Shown: positions 37,359 to 47,304, counted from the stretch's first letter. The stretch is DNA of 64,000 bases from Pseudomonas cremoris (GCF_014230465.1 NZ_JAAXCY010000018.1:52591-116590), one strand, 5' to 3'. A program made the numbers and translations. Notes: generated by a model not told the origin, from the letters alone.

Positions 37359-38605
37359 CTCAGCTGCTTGAGGCAGGTTTCGAGAATATCGAGGCCTTCC
37401 TCCAGCACCGCCGGCTCAATGGTCAGCGGTGCCAGCAGGCGAATGATATGGCGCGACTTGCCGCTGGGCATCAGCAGCAAGCCGGCGTCCCTCGCCAGGC
37501 TTAGCAGTTGGGTCAGTTGCTTGGCTGCCGGTGTGCCGTCGGCATTCGCCAACTCGATGCCGCGCATGGCTCCGACACCCGTAAGACGGCCGAGGTAGGG
37601 TGAAAGCCCTTGGGTGCGCCAGGCTTGATACCGGCTGACAATGGCTTCTTCCTGCTGCGAGCCCCAGGTTTTTAAGTGTTCATCGGTCATCGCGTCCAGC
37701 GTGGCCAATGCCGCCGCGCAGGCGATGGGATTGCCGGAGTACGTGCCGCCCAGGCCGCCTTTGGGCAGGTTGTCGAGCAGTGCCTTACGCCCGACCACCG
37801 CACCCAGCGGCACGCCACCGGCGATGCTTTTGCCCAACAGGATCAAGTCCGGCTCAATGCCCAGGCGTGAGAAGGCAAAGCGTTGGCCGGTACGGCCGAA
37901 GCCTGATTGAATTTCGTCGGCAATCAACAGGATGTTTTTTTCGTCGCACAAACGCCGCAGTGCCTTTGCGAACTCGATATCCAGGGCCAGGAAACCACCT
38001 TCGCCCTGCACCGGTTCGATGATGAAACAGGCCACGTCTTCAACGTCGATTTCCACGCTGAACAGGCGGTCCATGGCTTTCAACGCTTCGGCACAGGTCA
38101 CGCCGTTATCGGCGCTGGGGTAGGGCAGGTGATACACCGGCCCCGGCAGTACACCAATTTTTTGCTTGTAGGGTGCAACCTTGCCGTTGAGGTTCAGGGT
38201 GGCCAGGGTGCGACCGTGGAACGCGCCGTCGAAGGCGATCACGGCCGTGCGGCCCGTGGCGCCGCGTACGATTTTCAAGGCGTTTTCCGCCGCTTCCGCG
38301 CCGCTGTTGGTGAGCATGCCACTGACCGGGTACGTCACCGGGATGAACGCGCTCAGGCGCTCCATCAGTTCGATGTATGGCGCGTGGGGGGCGGCGTTGA
38401 AGGCGTAGTGGGTGAGCTTGGTGGCTTGATCGCGAATCGCCTCGACCACACCTGGGTGGCAATGCCCAAGGTTGAGCACGCCGATGCCGCCGACAAAATC
38501 GATGTAGCGTTTGCCCGTGGTGTCCCAGACCTCGGCGTTTTTACCGTGGCTGAGGCTGATGGGGTGAACGATGGAAATCGATTGGCTGATGGTTTCGTGG
38601 CTCAT
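37355..38605 (-). CDS. Class III aminotransferase (GabT-like)
   Basis: A 416-residue PLP-dependent omega-amino acid transaminase. Marks are NSGAEAAENALKIVRGATGR, the FDGAFHGRTLATLNLNGK segment, EPVQGEGGF, LLIADEIQSGFGRTGQRFAF, and the PLP Lys in LILLGKSIAGGVPLGAVVGR. It is probably active on 4-aminobutyrate, 5-aminovalerate or a similar amine; specificity cannot be decided. AGGA precedes the start at 38605. It overlaps the cytochrome gene tail-to-tail by 4 bp and is followed upstream by a LysR gene on the same strand. Confidence 0.9.
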   Translation of the reverse strand: MSHETISQSISIVHPISLSHGKNAEVWDTTGKRYIDFVGGIGVLNLGHCHPGVVEAIRDQATKLTHYAFNAAPHAPYIELMERLSAFIPVTYPVSGMLTNSGAEAAENALKIVRGATGRTAVIAFDGAFHGRTLATLNLNGKVAPYKQKIGVLPGPVYHLPYPSADNGVTCAEALKAMDRLFSVEIDVEDVACFIIEPVQGEGGFLALDIEFAKALRRLCDEKNILLIADEIQSGFGRTGQRFAFSRLGIEPDLILLGKSIAGGVPLGAVVGRKALLDNLPKGGLGGTYSGNPIACAAALATLDAMTDEHLKTWGSQQEEAIVSRYQAWRTQGLSPYLGRLTGVGAMRGIELANADGTPAAKQLTQLLSLARDAGLLLMPSGKSRHIIRLLAPLTIEPAVLEEGLDILETCLKQLS

Positions 38606-38693
38606 GAATCCTGGACTCGCAGTGACGGGCGTCTTTTTATCTAAGCCGTGTGCCGGGCCCTGTCGCAAACGAAATAAAGTCGCCGGGTCATTA

Positions 38694-39596
38694 TTAAAAG
38701 TCGGGATGTGCGCCCAGATAGTCAGTCATCCAGCTCAGGAAGGCCTTCACTTTGGGTATCTCGCCGGCATGCTCGGCATGGGCGATAAAGTGCGCGCCGT
38801 CGCTGGGCATCGTGTAGTCCCATGGGATCATCAAGCTGCCGTTGGCCAGCTCCTCAGCCACCAAATACTGCGGGACCAACGCCACGCCATAACCCGATTG
38901 CGCCGCGCGGATACACATGTAGAACGTGTCGAAACGCGGCCCGTGGTAGCTGTTCTGCGAATGCAGGCCCTGTTCCAGGAACCATTCGTGCCAGGCCTCA
39001 GGGCGCGAGGTGCATTGCAGCAACGTGTGGCGGGACGAGGCATCGCGGCCCTCGGCGACAAAGCCTGGTGCACATACCGGCACCACGGCCTCGCGAAACA
39101 GCTCGATGCACGTCGCCCCCGGCCATGAGCCCTGGCCAAAGAAAAACGCGATGTCGGCCTTGGCCTGCAGCACATCGAACGGTTCCAGTTCGTTGCGCAC
39201 ATCCAAGTGGATGTTCGGGTGCAGGGCCGCAAAATCCTTGAGCTTGGGCACCAGCCAACGGTCACCGAAGGTCGGCTGGGTGGCGATGCGCAGCACTTCG
39301 GTCTCGCCACCGTAAGTGAGGATGTAGCGGCTGGAGATGTCCACTTGGGTGAGGATCTTGTGCACCTCCGTGAGGTACAGCGAGCCCGCCGGCGACAGGT
39401 ACAAGCGCTGGCGCACCCGTTCGAACAGGTTGTGGCACAGCATCTCTTCCAATTGCGCCACCTGTTTGCTCACCGCGCTTTGGGTCAGGTGCAGCTCTTC
39501 GGCGGCGCGGGTGAAACTCAAGTGGCGGGCGGCGGCTTCGAAGCATTGCAGGGCGGTCATCGAAGGGGTCAAGCGTTTTGAAATCATGCAGTTCAT
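38694..39596 (-). CDS. LysR-family regulator (GcvA-like)
   Basis: A 300-residue LysR protein of the GcvA/AmpR type. The helix-turn-helix reads SMTALQCFEAAARHLSFTRA then LHLTQSAVSKQVAQLEEML. The domain boundary shows EVLRIATQPTFGDRWLVPKL. An alternative ATG is at 39587. It is 88 bp upstream of the aminotransferase on the same strand and 135 bp divergent from an amino-acid-binding protein gene. It may control either or both. Confidence 0.9.
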   Translation of the reverse strand: MNCMISKRLTPSMTALQCFEAAARHLSFTRAAEELHLTQSAVSKQVAQLEEMLCHNLFERVRQRLYLSPAGSLYLTEVHKILTQVDISSRYILTYGGETEVLRIATQPTFGDRWLVPKLKDFAALHPNIHLDVRNELEPFDVLQAKADIAFFFGQGSWPGATCIELFREAVVPVCAPGFVAEGRDASSRHTLLQCTSRPEAWHEWFLEQGLHSQNSYHGPRFDTFYMCIRAAQSGYGVALVPQYLVAEELANGSLMIPWDYTMPSDGAHFIAHAEHAGEIPKVKAFLSWMTDYLGAHPDF

Positions 39597-39731
39597 TCCA
39601 AATCGGAAGGAGCCATTGCCTAAAGGTCGTTTGTGGCAGTGCGGTAAAGCCGTGGATACTGCCGGGCAGCACTATAAACCGGCGCGGGCTGTGCAGCGCC
39701 GAATAATAAGGAATGACAGGGAGCGCCTTGC

Positions 39732-40760
39732 ATGAACCGATTGAAAACCACCTTGGCCGCACTCAGCGCCACCGCCGTCTTGGGCTTGGCCGGCACCGCG
39801 CACGCGGGCGCGACGCTGGATGCGATTCAGAAAAAGGGTTTTATCCAGTGTGGCGTCAGCGATGGGTTGCCAGGCTTTGGTGTACCGGACAGCAAAGGCA
39901 AGATGACCGGCATCGATGTGGATGTGTGCCATGCGGTGGCCGCCGCCGTGTTCGGCGACGCGTCGAAAGTGAAGTTCAGCCAGTTGACTGCCAAGGAGCG
40001 TTTCACTGCGTTGCAGTCGGGTGAGGTTGACGTGATCTCACGCAACACCACCTGGACCAGTTCCCGTGACTCGGGCATGGGCCTGGTGTTCACCGGTGTG
40101 ACCTATTACGACGGCATTGGCTTCCTGGTGAACAACAAGCTGGGAGTGACCGGCGCCAAGCAACTGGACGGTGCGACCGTGTGCATACAGGCCGGCACCA
40201 CCACTGAACTCAACGTTTCCGATTACTTTCGTACCAACGGCATGAAGTACACGCCGATTACCTTCGACACTGCCGACGAAAGCGCCAAAGGCTTGGAGTC
40301 CGGGCGCTGCGATGTGCTGACCACCGACCAGTCGGGACTGTACGCACAGCGCATCAAAATGGCCCACCCGGATGAGTTCGTAGTCTTGCCGGAAGTGATC
40401 TCCAAGGAACCCTTGGGACCGCTGGTGCGCAAAGGCGATGACGAGTGGTTCAGCATCGTCAAATGGACCCTGTTCGCCATGCTTAACGCCGAGGAAATGG
40501 GCATCACCTCACAGAACGTCGAAGAGCAGGCCAAGACCACCACCAACCCTGACGTTGCGCGACTGCTGGGCGCCGACGGCGAGTACGGCAAGGACCTGAA
40601 ACTGCGCAAGGACTGGGTGGTGCAGATCGTCAAGCAGGTGGGCAACTATGACGAAGTGTTCGAGCGCAATATCGGCCAAGGCAGCGTGCTGAAGATCAAG
40701 CGCGGGCTCAATGCCCTGTGGAACAACGGCGGTATCCAGTACGCGCCACCGGTGCGGTAA
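39732..40760 (+). CDS. General L-amino acid ABC transporter substrate-binding protein (AapJ-like)
   Basis: A 342-residue periplasmic binding protein with signal peptide (LAALSATAVLGLAGTAHAGA). The mature protein has IDVDVCHAVAAAVFGDASKV, SGEVDVISRNTTWTSSRDSG and DVLTTDQSGLYAQRI, in the AapJ order. No permease or ATPase genes follow, so it is an orphan binding protein that must use a distant transporter or act in sensing. It is divergent from the LysR gene and may be under its control. Confidence 0.9.
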   Translation: MNRLKTTLAALSATAVLGLAGTAHAGATLDAIQKKGFIQCGVSDGLPGFGVPDSKGKMTGIDVDVCHAVAAAVFGDASKVKFSQLTAKERFTALQSGEVDVISRNTTWTSSRDSGMGLVFTGVTYYDGIGFLVNNKLGVTGAKQLDGATVCIQAGTTTELNVSDYFRTNGMKYTPITFDTADESAKGLESGRCDVLTTDQSGLYAQRIKMAHPDEFVVLPEVISKEPLGPLVRKGDDEWFSIVKWTLFAMLNAEEMGITSQNVEEQAKTTTNPDVARLLGADGEYGKDLKLRKDWVVQIVKQVGNYDEVFERNIGQGSVLKIKRGLNALWNNGGIQYAPPVR

Positions 40761-40768
40761 CCCAGCAC

Positions 40769-41782
40769 TTATTCTGAAACCCCATCCTTCCCCGCCGCCT
40801 TGGCGCGATACAACGCTTGATCGGCGCGCGCCATCAAGGCAGCGGGGGATTCACCCAATTGGCGTTCGGCCACGCCCAGGCTCAGGGTCACGTTCAAAGC
40901 CCCTCCCAGTGGCATGTCCTTGAGTTTCTGGCGCACGCTCTCGGCCACGGCCTTCGCCGTTTCCAGTGAGCTTTCCGGCAGGATCACCATGAACTCATCC
41001 CCGCCCCAGCGAGCCAGCAGATCGCCTTCGCGCACGCAGTTTTCCAGGCACTCCACCACTCGCACCAGGGTCTGGTCGCCCACGCTGTGACCGTGAAGGT
41101 CGTTGATCGGCTTAAAGTCATCGATATCCACCGCGATCAGTGCCAGCGGCAGGCGGAAACGCTGTGCGCGGTCGGATTCTTCCAGCAACACCTTTTCCAG
41201 GCGATAACGGTTGGCGACCAGGGTCAGGGCGTCTCGTTCCGCCAGGGAGCGGTTTTCATCCAACTGCAATTGCAGTTGTTGGTTGACCCGTGACAACTCG
41301 CGCGTGCGCTCGGTGACCAGGGCCTCCAGGGATTGATTACGCCGCTCTAGTTGCTCAATGGAGTTTTTGCGCAGGTCGATATCGCGGTGCGCACCGACCA
41401 TTCGCGCCACCGAGCCGTCGGCATTGCGCGAAATCACATAACCACGGTCTTCGATCCACAGGTAACTACCATCTTGTTTGCGGCATCGGTATTCGATTTG
41501 GTAGTGGGGCGCGCGACGAGTGATGTAGTTATCAAAGATCGTCATCACCTGGGGGTAATCCTCTGGGTGGATCACGCTCTCCCAGGTAAACACGGTGTTT
41601 TCCAGGGAGTGGCGCGGGTAGCCCAGCATCTCGTACCACCCAGGGCTGCGGTAGACGAACCCCGTGTTGGCGTTCCAATCCCAGATTCCGTCGCTGACCA
41701 ACTCCAGAATGGTGTGCAACATGTCCGCGTTGAGGTGGGAAAAATCATCCATCAACGGGCTATTGCCGGAAATATCGTCCAT
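40769..41782 (-). CDS. Diguanylate cyclase with PAS sensor
   Basis: A 337-residue cytoplasmic protein. The N-terminal PAS/PAC (about 20-140) has WDWNANTGFVYRSPGWYEML and YRCRKQDGSYLWIEDRGYVI. A coiled coil follows (QLERRNQSLEALVTERTREL). The C-terminal GGDEF domain has ALTLVANRYRLEKVLLEESD and an intact REGDLLARWGGDEFMVILPE. Both the GGDEF active site and the RxxD inhibitory site five residues before it are therefore present. It is predicted to make cyclic di-GMP. Confidence 0.93.
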   Translation of the reverse strand: MDDISGNSPLMDDFSHLNADMLHTILELVSDGIWDWNANTGFVYRSPGWYEMLGYPRHSLENTVFTWESVIHPEDYPQVMTIFDNYITRRAPHYQIEYRCRKQDGSYLWIEDRGYVISRNADGSVARMVGAHRDIDLRKNSIEQLERRNQSLEALVTERTRELSRVNQQLQLQLDENRSLAERDALTLVANRYRLEKVLLEESDRAQRFRLPLALIAVDIDDFKPINDLHGHSVGDQTLVRVVECLENCVREGDLLARWGGDEFMVILPESSLETAKAVAESVRQKLKDMPLGGALNVTLSLGVAERQLGESPAALMARADQALYRAKAAGKDGVSE

Positions 41783-41924
41783 TTGCCTGCTCCTTGCCGG
41801 TGGCAGGCGCTTAAGGCCTGCTCATATTTGACGCCGATACTCCGTGGCTGGCGCTACTGTACAACGTGGCTTGGGTGCTTTGAATAGGACGGTGGTGCTG
41901 CTTTAGGTGGGTGGCAATGAGCTA

Positions 41925-43820
41925 TTACTTCGGTGCTACCATTTTCGTCCGAGCCTTCCCATCTGCGTTGTGTTGGTAAATCGCCACCGGTTGACCCTGC
42001 TCGTTGAAAAACACCTGGCCAACCCCCGCCGAGTTCCATAACCGCTCACCAGCCTCGGCGTGCTCAGGAATATGCGGCACCACCTGCATGGTGCGGCGAC
42101 GGGTGAACCAGTTGAGGGGCGAGCGAGGGGAGTACAGCCAACGGTTGAGGCGGTCGAACCACTCCAGCAGGCGTGGCGGAAATTCGTTCTTGATGCCGCT
42201 GCTGGTGATCTGCCAGATCCGGGGGCCGGCGTTGCGATGGCGGATCAGCACTTCGTAGACGAACGAATAATGCACGTCACCGGAGAGAATCACGTAGTTA
42301 CCCGGCGTGCGCGAGTGACGGAAGATATTAAGGATCACCTGGGCGGCACCGCGATGGGCCATCCAGTTTTCGGCATCCACCAGCAACGGGTGGCCACACC
42401 AACTGAACACCTTCTGCACCGTCTCGATCAGCTTGACGCCAAAGACCGGCGCGGGCGAGACGATGATGGCGCAAGGGTGGTCGAGCAAATCCTGTTGCAG
42501 TTCGCTCAAGGCTTCCCAGTCCAGCAGGCCCGAGGGTTGCGCGAGGGTGAACTCGCTGCGCCAGCGTCGGGTACGCGTGTCGAGTACCACCAGGGCCGGG
42601 GTGGTTGGCAATATGTAATGCCATTGCTGGAATTTCAGCAGCGCGTCGACCAGTTCATCCTGTGCGGCTGCGTCCAGGTGATTGGCCTTGACCTGGCTGG
42701 CAAGCGCTTGGGTGTGGCTTACCAGTTCACCAAACACCGCCGGCTGGTTACCCCAACCTTGGCATAGCAGGTAAGCGAGCAAGGCGTTGCCGATGATGCG
42801 CTTGGAGAACGGATGACCGTAGGCGGTTTCTTCCCATTGGGCGCTGAGGTTCCAATCGTCGGTGATGTCGTGATCGTCGAAGATCATCAAGGTAGGCAGG
42901 TGGGCAAACACCCGTGCGACGCCTGGCAGGCCGTCGCGGAACCGGTCGATCTGCACCTGCTCTCGGGCATATCGTGCCTGTTCTTCGACGCTCAGTTGCG
43001 GCGGGTGCGGGGTGATCAGTGTCCAAGGTGTGGGCGACCAGGCCAGCAAGTACATTGCCAGTACCTCGGCGAAGGTCACCAGGTGGTTGTCGGCCGTGCT
43101 GCTGGTGAAGATTGGTTTTTTCACCCCGCCAAAGAAGCGTTCGCGCAGGGTTTCGTTGCTGTCCAGCGCCGGCAACAGGTCGGCGCGATGATAGTAGCTG
43201 GCCCGATGGCCATAGAGGCTGGCGCTGTCGCTTACCACGGCACCTTGCAGGTATTCGTCGAACAGGCCCAGGCGTGCAATCAAGGCGTGGATCGCCCGCA
43301 GCATCGGCCCGGCGACATCATCGGCGTACACCTGGTCGCCGCTCATCATGAGCAAGGCTGGACGTTCGGCCGGGATGTGGGCTTCAGCCAACAGGCGGTC
43401 GACACAGAGCAGGCCTTCGTCGGCGCGGTGATGGGGCTTTCTGCAAGAACCATGCACCAGTTGATGGAGACGGCTGTGAAGGATGAAGTTCGGGGTGCGC
43501 GCGTTGGCGTACAACAGATGGGGCGCCCACTCGGCGATGCCGGCGTTATCGATCAGCAGGTCATAGCAGATGACCACGTCCTGGGGCAGGGCGTCTTCCA
43601 GTGGTACGTCGATCAGATGGATAAACGCCTGGCGGCCAACTGGTACGATTTGGCACTGGTGTTGGTCCAGTCGGATGTCCCGCGCCTGTTCAGCGACACT
43701 CAGTCTTAACGTCAGCGTCAGTTCGCGGCTGCCTACCAGCCACAGCACCAGGCGCTGGGGTTCCAGACGGCGAAGCATAGGGCCGGCGAGTACGGCAGGC
43801 AGCGTGTCGGAGTGGGGCAT
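41925..43820 (-). CDS. PhoD-like metallophosphatase family protein
   Basis: A 631-residue cytoplasmic protein without signal peptide. It has metal-binding motifs of the PhoD-like family: LLMMSGDQVYADDVAGPMLR, LMIFDDHDITDDWNLSAQWE and YVILSGDVHYSFVYEVLIRH. The region around LVHGSCRKPHH is also typical. Secreted PhoD proteins have Tat signals; this one has none, so it belongs to the cytoplasmic PhoD-like group of unknown substrate. The start at 43820 is favoured over one seven codons upstream. Confidence 0.85.
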   Translation of the reverse strand: MPHSDTLPAVLAGPMLRRLEPQRLVLWLVGSRELTLTLRLSVAEQARDIRLDQHQCQIVPVGRQAFIHLIDVPLEDALPQDVVICYDLLIDNAGIAEWAPHLLYANARTPNFILHSRLHQLVHGSCRKPHHRADEGLLCVDRLLAEAHIPAERPALLMMSGDQVYADDVAGPMLRAIHALIARLGLFDEYLQGAVVSDSASLYGHRASYYHRADLLPALDSNETLRERFFGGVKKPIFTSSTADNHLVTFAEVLAMYLLAWSPTPWTLITPHPPQLSVEEQARYAREQVQIDRFRDGLPGVARVFAHLPTLMIFDDHDITDDWNLSAQWEETAYGHPFSKRIIGNALLAYLLCQGWGNQPAVFGELVSHTQALASQVKANHLDAAAQDELVDALLKFQQWHYILPTTPALVVLDTRTRRWRSEFTLAQPSGLLDWEALSELQQDLLDHPCAIIVSPAPVFGVKLIETVQKVFSWCGHPLLVDAENWMAHRGAAQVILNIFRHSRTPGNYVILSGDVHYSFVYEVLIRHRNAGPRIWQITSSGIKNEFPPRLLEWFDRLNRWLYSPRSPLNWFTRRRTMQVVPHIPEHAEAGERLWNSAGVGQVFFNEQGQPVAIYQHNADGKARTKMVAPK

Positions 43821-43933
43821 GCGGGCACAGGTTCCAAGCAAGATTCAGCCGGGGAGGTTAACGCAATGAATGTCGGCGTTTTGTTAAGCAGAACAGGCAA
43901 GGGCAGCGCGAACGCTGCCCCCGAGAGGCAAGG

Positions 43934-44131
43934 TTAAAGAAGGTTTCCGCGACCTAGGCTGTCTAGGCCACCGCCTTTGCGCTGACGACTGCGCTCATTG
44001 CTGACAGCATTCTCCGGCTCGATGCCTGGATCGGCATCCGGGCTGCGTTTTTTTCGAGTAGGTGCGGGCTCTTCGGTCGTGGTGTCGACGGGAAGCGGAT
44101 AGACGTGGTTGTTGTTAAGCGGACCCATCAT
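43934..44131 (-). CDS. Small hydrophilic hypothetical protein
   Basis: A 65-residue charged, probably disordered protein (PLPVDTTTEEPAPTRKKRSP, NERSRQRKGGGLDSLGRGNL). A good ribosome site (GAGGGA) precedes the double ATG. No family was recognised. It lies 136 bp downstream of the bacteriophytochrome gene on the same strand, with a hairpin between them. Confidence 0.55.
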   Translation of the reverse strand: MMGPLNNNHVYPLPVDTTTEEPAPTRKKRSPDADPGIEPENAVSNERSRQRKGGGLDSLGRGNLL

Positions 44132-44163
44132 GGAGATTTCCCTCTGATATTAGGTTGGCGTTA

Positions 44164-44196
44164 TTGATAACGGGCAATGACTTGCTCCGTTATCAA
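44164..44196. repeat. Strong hairpin between bphP and the small downstream ORF
   Basis: TTGATAACGG and CCGTTATCAA are perfect 10-bp arms around a 13-bp loop that pairs further (GCAA/TTGC). No T-run follows on either strand. It could be an operator, an RNA-stability element or a weak terminator for bphP. Confidence 0.6.
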
Positions 44197-44267
44197 GACG
44201 AGCGCGCAACTTACAGAGGGCCTGGCCCTAGCGCTTTAAACGCTTGGCATCAAAGTATGACGCCCGA

Positions 44268-46511
44268 TCAAGTGTGCGAGTCCCCAATCACCTTGGGCAC
44301 CGTAAAGCGGAATTCACTGCCACGGCCCACCTCACTTTCGGCAACGATCTTGCCGCCATGCGCCTGGATGATGCCTTGGGTGATGTACAGCCCTAACCCA
44401 CTGCCGGTCGGGTTGTTTTCCGTCTGTGTCCAATAGCGATCAAACACATGTGGCAATTGCTCCGGCGCAATTCCCTCGCCGGAATCGCGTACCGAGAACA
44501 CAATCTCCTCGCCATTGCTCATGGCGCTGATGCCGATATTGCCTTGGCGCGGCGTGAACTTGATGGCGTTGCCGATCAGGTTCGACAGCACTTGGAACAG
44601 GCGCTCCGGGTCGGCATTGATCTGCAGGCCAGGCTCGGTGTTGAACGACAAATCGATGCCTTTCTCCATCGCCAGTGGTGCGAGCAGGGAATAGGCTTCT
44701 TCGAATATCTGGCTCACGTCCAAGGAAACCGGCTTGACCACATAACGTCCGGCCTCGATTTTTGAGGTGTCGAGCAGGTCCTCCAGCAAGACATTCATAC
44801 GGCCAGCGGCCTGCTGCATGGTATCGATGGCCGAGGAAATCCGCCGCGAGGTGTGTGGGCCATCGGAGCTGAAGGCTTTTTGCATCATGCCGCACAGCAT
44901 GGAAATCACGGTCATCGGGTTACGCAAGTCGTGGGACACCACCGCCACCAGTTCATCACGCGCACGTACCGCTTGCTGCTCACGCAACACTTGGCGGGCC
45001 AGGTCGTTTTCCAGCGCTGAACGGCGCAGGTCATTGGCGGCGAAGCGGTCACCATGACTCCATTTGGTGGAGATGCCGGCCATTTCCACTTTCCAGATTT
45101 CAAACGAGGTACGTGGGCGAAGGCGCAGGCCGGCGTCGGAGGTTTCCAGGTCTAGCGGCTTCTTCGGGTCGCCGCTCCAGTTGATGTTTTCTTTCACTTC
45201 CGGGCGAAACCACAGCACGCCGTTATCCACAGGCTTGGGCAAACTCATGGCCAACACGCCACTGGCCACCTGCTGGAACTCGACAGCCGGAGGGTACACC
45301 GAGGCCAGGTTGTGACTGGAAAACACCGGCTCGCCGTTTTCCTGCAGCCACTTGTGCAAGGCACGGATTTGCGCCGGCTCCGGGCAGTTGCCGTAGCGGT
45401 GCAGTTGTTTGTCTTCGATGATTGCCACGCCGCCGGACAGGGTCAGGTCCATCAGCAATTGACCTTGCTGGGCCAGGCCGTCGAACACGTTTTGCTCCGA
45501 GGCCTGCATAGCCTCGGCCAGCAGTGCCAGGGCTTCGACTTTTTCTTCGCGCTGGCGGTTCAGCTCCAAGGCTTCCATGGCGCTGATCTGCAGCGACAGC
45601 ACCTGGCCGATGGTTTGGCAGGCGGTGCGCAGGTCATTGGGTACCAGCAACGGCTCGCGGTTACCGCAGCTGATCAGGCCCCAGAGTTTGTCGCCCTTCA
45701 TCAGCGAAATGCTCATGGACGACAACACGCCCATGTTCTGCATGTACTGGCAGTGAATCGGCGACACGCTGCGCAGGGTGGCAAAGCTCAAATCCAGCGG
45801 TTGACCGGTGTCGGGGCGCAGTTTGGGCAGCAGTGGCACTGGCTCGTAGGCCGCATTCGGGATGATGCGTAGCCAGTTGGTGCGATACAGCTCGCGGGCC
45901 TGCTCGGGGATGTCGGACGCCGGGAAGAACAACCCGTTGAACAGTTCCATGGACGGCGCCGACGCTTCGGCGATCACCTGGCCGTGGCCTTCGTCTTCGA
46001 AGCGGTAGATCAGCACGCGGTCGTAGCCGGTCATCGCCTGGATTTCATTCACGCTGATTTCGTACAGCGCTTGCAGGGTTTTCGCCGACTGCAAGCGCTG
46101 CAGCATCTTGCCCAGGTCACTGGTGCGACCGTTCAGTGCGCGTGGTCGGAAGTCTTTGAGCAGCGGTTCGAATTCCAGCACCAGCACGTTTTGATGGCGA
46201 TGCAGCAAGCCTTCAAATTGTGCACCGTTGAAGGTGACGTGCAGCGGCGGTGCATCGATGAATGTGTTGCTCTGCGCCATCTCCAGCACGGCTTTGGCGG
46301 GCTCGGCGCCCAACAGTGTGTGCAAGGGCTGGCCCAGCAATGCTTCGGCCGCGTGGCCGAACAAGGTGCCGACGTTGGCGCTGGCCTGGATGATCGTAAG
46401 GTCGGGCTCCGACAAGGTCAGCAGCACGCCGTGGGGCTGAATCGCTCCCGGAAAACGGATGGGCTCGTCGGCGCAGTTGGCAAGCAGCTCTTCAAAATCG
46501 TCGGGTTTCAT
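44268..46511 (-). CDS. bphP: Bacteriophytochrome histidine kinase
   Basis: A 747-residue red/far-red photoreceptor. The N-terminal PAS domain has the biliverdin-attaching Cys13 in LLANCADEPIRFPGAIQPHG. The GAF domain follows, with GYDRVLIYRFEDEGHGQVIA, FFPASDIPEQARELYRTNWL and SPIHCQYMQNMGV, then a PHY domain. The kinase part has the H-box VAVVSHDLRNPMTVISMLCG, N-box NLIGNAIKFTP and GSGLGLYITQG. GGAGG precedes the start at 46511. It overlaps the haem oxygenase gene by 4 bp, so chromophore and apoprotein are made together. Confidence 0.96.
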   Translation of the reverse strand: MKPDDFEELLANCADEPIRFPGAIQPHGVLLTLSEPDLTIIQASANVGTLFGHAAEALLGQPLHTLLGAEPAKAVLEMAQSNTFIDAPPLHVTFNGAQFEGLLHRHQNVLVLEFEPLLKDFRPRALNGRTSDLGKMLQRLQSAKTLQALYEISVNEIQAMTGYDRVLIYRFEDEGHGQVIAEASAPSMELFNGLFFPASDIPEQARELYRTNWLRIIPNAAYEPVPLLPKLRPDTGQPLDLSFATLRSVSPIHCQYMQNMGVLSSMSISLMKGDKLWGLISCGNREPLLVPNDLRTACQTIGQVLSLQISAMEALELNRQREEKVEALALLAEAMQASEQNVFDGLAQQGQLLMDLTLSGGVAIIEDKQLHRYGNCPEPAQIRALHKWLQENGEPVFSSHNLASVYPPAVEFQQVASGVLAMSLPKPVDNGVLWFRPEVKENINWSGDPKKPLDLETSDAGLRLRPRTSFEIWKVEMAGISTKWSHGDRFAANDLRRSALENDLARQVLREQQAVRARDELVAVVSHDLRNPMTVISMLCGMMQKAFSSDGPHTSRRISSAIDTMQQAAGRMNVLLEDLLDTSKIEAGRYVVKPVSLDVSQIFEEAYSLLAPLAMEKGIDLSFNTEPGLQINADPERLFQVLSNLIGNAIKFTPRQGNIGISAMSNGEEIVFSVRDSGEGIAPEQLPHVFDRYWTQTENNPTGSGLGLYITQGIIQAHGGKIVAESEVGRGSEFRFTVPKVIGDSHT

Positions 46512-47110
46512 AGCAGTACCTCCTGGCTGTCGAGCCATTGCTCAAAGCAGCTGAATGTCGAACGGGCTGCGTCCACCGCGCGCTGTTTGGCGGGGGTGTC
46601 CAGCGGCAGACTGCCCAGGTAATCGAGAAAGTCTTTCCAGCGTCGACCGGTCTCGGCGCCGTATACATCAAGGAACGCTCCACCGTTATCGGCATTCACA
46701 CCCAGGCGTTGGGCCATTTCCCGGCGCAAAACCTGGCCACCGAGCGTCGCACCTTCCAGCACATACAAGGCACCGAGGCAGGCGTCGGGTGTATCGAACG
46801 TTGGCAGTTCGGTGCATCGCGGCAGGGCGTGGGCAGTGCGCTCATCCACACCCAAGGCGTTGAGGTCGTGCAGAAGGGTTGGCGTTTTCACACGCAGTAC
46901 CTGGTCGAAGCCTTCAGTAATCAAACCACTGTCGTACAGCGCCACTTCCATTGGCGCATAAAACCCGTAATACGCTTGGAGCAAACGCCGGTACCACTCG
47001 GTATCCAGGCGCTCGGAGAAAAACGGCAGGCGCTTTTCCAACGCTACGTGCAGCAGGGCAGTGCCTGTGCGCAGCGTTTCCAGCAAAGAGGGCGTGGCCT
47101 GTGAATGCAT
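46508..47110 (-). CDS. bphO: Biliverdin-producing haem oxygenase
   Basis: A 200-residue haem oxygenase. The proximal His lies in TALLHVALEKRLPF, YGFYAPMEVALYDSG is typical, and the distal helix Gly-rich region is GALYVLEGATLGGQVLRREM. It opens haem to biliverdin, the chromophore for BphP. It is cotranscribed with bphP through an ATGA overlap; a response regulator gene lies 194 bp upstream on the same strand. Confidence 0.94.
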   Translation of the reverse strand: MHSQATPSLLETLRTGTALLHVALEKRLPFFSERLDTEWYRRLLQAYYGFYAPMEVALYDSGLITEGFDQVLRVKTPTLLHDLNALGVDERTAHALPRCTELPTFDTPDACLGALYVLEGATLGGQVLRREMAQRLGVNADNGGAFLDVYGAETGRRWKDFLDYLGSLPLDTPAKQRAVDAARSTFSCFEQWLDSQEVLL

Positions 47111-47304
47111 TCAATAAGCTCGAACTGTGGGCCTCTCGGCCATGAATGACGCGTGAAATGGGCGACGATTCTACACACCTCAAAGCATTCACCTAAACGC
47201 ACAAGGCGAAAAGGCTGACCGGCGGATCAGAAAAGTCGCTCCTTGCCTCATTAATGACCGCAGAGCCTGTGACGAAGTTCGGTTTAAGTGATATCGCAGC
47301 GCTA

